DNA of 64,000 nucleotides from positions 186,001 to 250,000 of the forward strand of contig NZ_JARGNB010000006.1 in NCBI RefSeq assembly GCF_030167915.1, written 5' to 3'. A program made the translations under genes and the position numbers. The notes beneath the pieces were generated by a model. It had not been told where the DNA came from and did no database searches. It saw only the letters and a program-made list of their open reading frames with translations. Of this stretch, positions 62,111-64,000 are shown in pieces (within the stretch, counting starts at the first letter, position 1; each line of letters opens with the position of its first letter). This DNA is from Aquabacterium humicola (GTDB lineage Bacteria; Pseudomonadota; Gammaproteobacteria; Burkholderiales; Burkholderiaceae_C).

Positions 62111-62356
62111 TCAGCCGTGCAGCGACTCGTACTTCGCCTGCAGCTCTTCGGGCGACTCGACGAAGTCCGGGTTCGGCACGATGCAGTCGGCCGGGCAGAC
62201 GAGCTTGCACTGCGGCTCGTCCTCTGCGCCGACGCATTCGGTGCAGCGCAGCGCGTCGATCACGTAGATCGGGTCGCCGACCGAGATCGCCTCGTTCGGG
62301 CACACCGGCTTGCAGGCATCGCAGGCGGTGCAGTTGTCGTTGATCAGCAGGGCCAT
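62111..62356 (-). CDS. fdx: 2[4Fe-4S] ferredoxin, electron donor of benzoyl-CoA reductase
   Basis: An 81-residue ferredoxin. Cluster 1 ligands Cys9, Cys12, Cys15 and a shared Cys54; cluster 2 ligands Cys38, Cys41, Cys50 and Cys19, with an eight-residue insertion between Cys41 and Cys50 of the Allochromatium/Thauera ferredoxin type. Such low-potential ferredoxins donate electrons to ATP-dependent benzoyl-CoA reductase. The gene follows bcrD by 41 bases on the same strand, as in Thauera-type bcr operons. M-A-L-L-I-N-D-N-C is the family start. Confidence 0.9.
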   Translation of the reverse strand: MALLINDNCTACDACKPVCPNEAISVGDPIYVIDALRCTECVGAEDEPQCKLVCPADCIVPNPDFVESPEELQAKYESLHG

Positions 62357-62397
62357 GGCGGGTCTCCGGCGGGGTCAGGCGAGGTTCGGGCTCGTTG

Positions 62398-63243
62398 TCA
62401 GGCGGTGGCGGCTTCGTGCTCAAGCGCGGCGATGCGGGCGTGGCGGAAGGCGCCCCACAGCGCGGCGCCGATCGCGCCGGCATAGATCGAGTCGGCATGC
62501 GAACGCACGTCGACCTTCACCTTCTCGTTCTGCATCTCTTCCTGGATGGCCGCCAGCAGCCCGGTGTCCAGCGCCAGGCCGCCGGTCAGCAGCGCGCTGC
62601 CTTCCTTCACGCCGGTCACCTTCAGCAGCTTGACGATGCGCGAGGCCATCGACAGGTGGATGCCCTTCAGGATGTCGGGCGTCGCGATGCCGCGGCTGAC
62701 CATGTTGATGACGTCGGTCTCGGCCAGCACCGCGCAGATCGAGCTGACCTTCTCGGGGTCCTGCGAGGTCTTCGACAGCGGCCCGATCTCCTCGACCGCG
62801 ACGCCGAGGTAACGCGCGATGTTCTCGAGGAACTGGCCCGAGCCCGACGCGCACTGGCTGGTCATCTTGTAGCTCAGCACCTTACCGCGGCCGTCGATCG
62901 AGATCGCGCGGCCGTTGAGCGCGCCGATGTCGACCACCGCGCGCGCCTCGGGCGCGAGGAAGACGCCGCCGCGCGCATGCGTGGTCATCGAGTAGAAGTG
63001 ACCGGTCGCGAAGCTGACGTTCTCGCCTTCGCCGGTGGTCGCGACGTAGGCCACGTCGCCGCGGGCCAGTCCCGCGTCGGCCAGCACGCCGTCGTGGCCT
63101 TCGCGCGCCAAGGTCATCGGGTCGCGGCGGCGGATGCGCTCGCAGCGGCGCGCCAGCCAGCGCGGCGACGCGGGGTCGGAACTGTCGAACAGCACGGTCT
63201 TCACCGCGCCGGAGCCGATGTCGATGCCGATGGTCAGCGTCAT
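62398..63243 (-). CDS. bcrD: benzoyl-CoA reductase ATPase subunit D
   Basis: A 281-residue ATPase of the BadF/BcrA/2-hydroxyglutaryl-CoA-dehydratase-activator fold. The phosphate loop is [11 protein letters not shown] near residues 5-15, the cluster cysteines are Cys131 (S-Q-C-A-S-G-S-G) and Cys170 (S-S-I-C-A-V-L), and a second ATP loop is D-I-G-A-L-N-G near 105. BcrD and BcrA together bind one [4Fe-4S] and couple two ATP per two electrons to ring reduction. ATG 63243 overlaps the bcrA stop by 4 bases. Length matches the 30-kDa subunit. Confidence 0.9.
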   Translation of the reverse strand: MTLTIGIDIGSGAVKTVLFDSSDPASPRWLARRCERIRRRDPMTLAREGHDGVLADAGLARGDVAYVATTGEGENVSFATGHFYSMTTHARGGVFLAPEARAVVDIGALNGRAISIDGRGKVLSYKMTSQCASGSGQFLENIARYLGVAVEEIGPLSKTSQDPEKVSSICAVLAETDVINMVSRGIATPDILKGIHLSMASRIVKLLKVTGVKEGSALLTGGLALDTGLLAAIQEEMQNEKVKVDVRSHADSIYAGAIGAALWGAFRHARIAALEHEAATA

Positions 63244-64000
63244 GCTCTTGCCTCCGCGGTCTTGCCTTCTTCCACCACCGCGCGCCACGCGAAGGTCGCG
63301 CCGCCGAGCGCGCCGGTGTAGATCGAGTCGGGGTTGATGTTCAAGGTCAGCCGGCCGTAGTTCTCCTCGACCAGGTCGGTCAGGGCCTTCACCGCGGCCT
63401 CGTTCTTCGCGACGCCGCCGGTGAAGGTGAACTGGTCGCGGATGCCGCCCGAGCGCGCCAGGATCGACATCGCGCGCAGGATGATCGCGCGGTGCAGGCC
63501 GGCCATGATGTCCTCGCGCTTGTCGCCCAGCGCGAGACGGTCGCGCAGCTCGGCGCCGGCGAACACGGTGCAGGTGGAATTGATGCGGATCGACTTGGTC
63601 GACTGCATCGCCAGCGGCCCGAGCTCGTGCAGGCCCATGTTCATCTCGTCGGCGATGTAGCCGAGGTAGCGGCCGCAGCCGGCGGCGCAGCGGTCGTTCA
63701 TCTGGAAGCTCTCGACGATGCCGGCCGGGTCGACCTGGATCGCCTTGGTGTCCTGGCCGCCGATGTCCAGCACGGTCGCGGTGCCGGGGTACATCACGTG
63801 CGCGCCGAGCCCGTGGCAGAGGATCTCGCTGCGGATGTGCTCCTTCGAGAACGGCAGCCGCGCGCGGCCGTAGCCGGTGCCGACGATGTAGGTCTCCTCC
63901 ATCTCGGTGTCCAGCACCTGCTTGATCGGCGCCTCGATCGCGCCGCGCCGGGCTTCGGTCTCCGGCAGTGCCGCGAAGCTGCGTTCGAGCGCCGACAGCA
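63240..64000 (-). CDS. bcrA: benzoyl-CoA reductase ATPase subunit A (5' cut by window)
   Basis: The C-terminal about 253 residues of a BcrA/BadF-type ATPase; the frame is open to the last base of the window, so the start and the bcrC and bcrB genes should lie beyond. Seen: [15 protein letters not shown], the ATP loop [10 protein letters not shown], cluster cysteine in [10 protein letters not shown], the second in N-S-T-C-T-V-F-A-G and the C-terminal T-F-T-G-G-V-A-K-N. This identifies class I, ATP-dependent, oxygen-sensitive benzoyl-CoA reductase. The order A, D, ferredoxin is that of Thauera-like operons. Confidence 0.92.
   Translation of the reverse strand, partial: LSALERSFAALPETEARRGAIEAPIKQVLDTEMEETYIVGTGYGRARLPFSKEHIRSEILCHGLGAHVMYPGTATVLDIGGQDTKAIQVDPAGIVESFQMNDRCAAGCGRYLGYIADEMNMGLHELGPLAMQSTKSIRINSTCTVFAGAELRDRLALGDKREDIMAGLHRAIILRAMSILARSGGIRDQFTFTGGVAKNEAAVKALTDLVEENYGRLTLNINPDSIYTGALGGATFAWRAVVEEGKTAEARA

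Overview
The window is about 64 kb of very GC-rich DNA (I estimate near 70% G+C) with densely packed genes, many GTG/TTG or overlapping starts, Bug/TctC-type binding proteins and small GC-rich two-hairpin intergenic elements. Together with Thauera-type benzoyl-CoA reductase gene order this suggests a betaproteobacterium, probably Burkholderiales or Rhodocyclales, able to degrade aromatic compounds anaerobically. The taxonomic call is inference. I see no rRNA, tRNA, CRISPR array, insertion sequence or phage gene.

Left part (1-24.6 kb): the end of a TPR protein, a thioredoxin-fold protein, a large Lhr helicase, then a hydroxycinnamate operon (crotonase, feruloyl-CoA-synthase-like ligase, SDR, amidohydrolase, Bug binding protein; 6555-11995). 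On the minus strand follow a Tat-exported two-subunit molybdenum hydroxylase, a binding-protein/hybrid-histidine-kinase pair, a small membrane protein, an ABC-2 permease fused to an M1 peptidase with its ATPase, and an HNH endonuclease. A long nested inverted repeat lies at 14910-15073.

Middle part (24.7-38.5 kb): a TetR-led fatty-acid beta-oxidation operon (acyl-CoA dehydrogenase, bifunctional hydroxyacyl-CoA dehydrogenase/enoyl-CoA hydratase, thiolase) continuing into hydrolase, hydratase, esterase and SDR genes; then a LysR regulator divergent from a MaoC-like and a WrbA-like gene.

Right part (38.5-64 kb): anaerobic aromatic metabolism. A BadL-like acetyltransferase and a cysteine-free Rrf2 (BadM-like) regulator form one operon. 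A long plus-strand array (41060-58176) runs aromatic ABC transporter, thioesterase, PadBCD-like phenylacetyl-CoA oxidoreductase with FdhD inside, phenylacetate-CoA ligase, 4-hydroxybenzoyl-CoA reductase (HcrC, HcrA, HcrB with its diagnostic extra cysteines), benzoate-CoA-ligase-like enzyme. A DUF2249/NnrS-like/hemerythrin group and a double GNAT protein follow. On the opposite strand at the right edge are bcrA (cut), bcrD and a 2[4Fe-4S] ferredoxin of ATP-dependent benzoyl-CoA reductase.

These parts fit one route: uptake of (4-hydroxy)phenylacetate or (4-hydroxy)benzoate, CoA activation, alpha-oxidation, removal of the para-hydroxyl group to give benzoyl-CoA, and ring reduction. The hydroxycinnamate operon would feed 4-hydroxybenzoate into the same route. 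The most interesting signal is a palindrome of the form ATTCC-x-GTAC-x-GGAAT in front of the badL-badM pair, in front of the transporter/pad/hcr array, and in a spaced variant in front of hemerythrin and the double GNAT gene, which predicts a BadM-type regulon.
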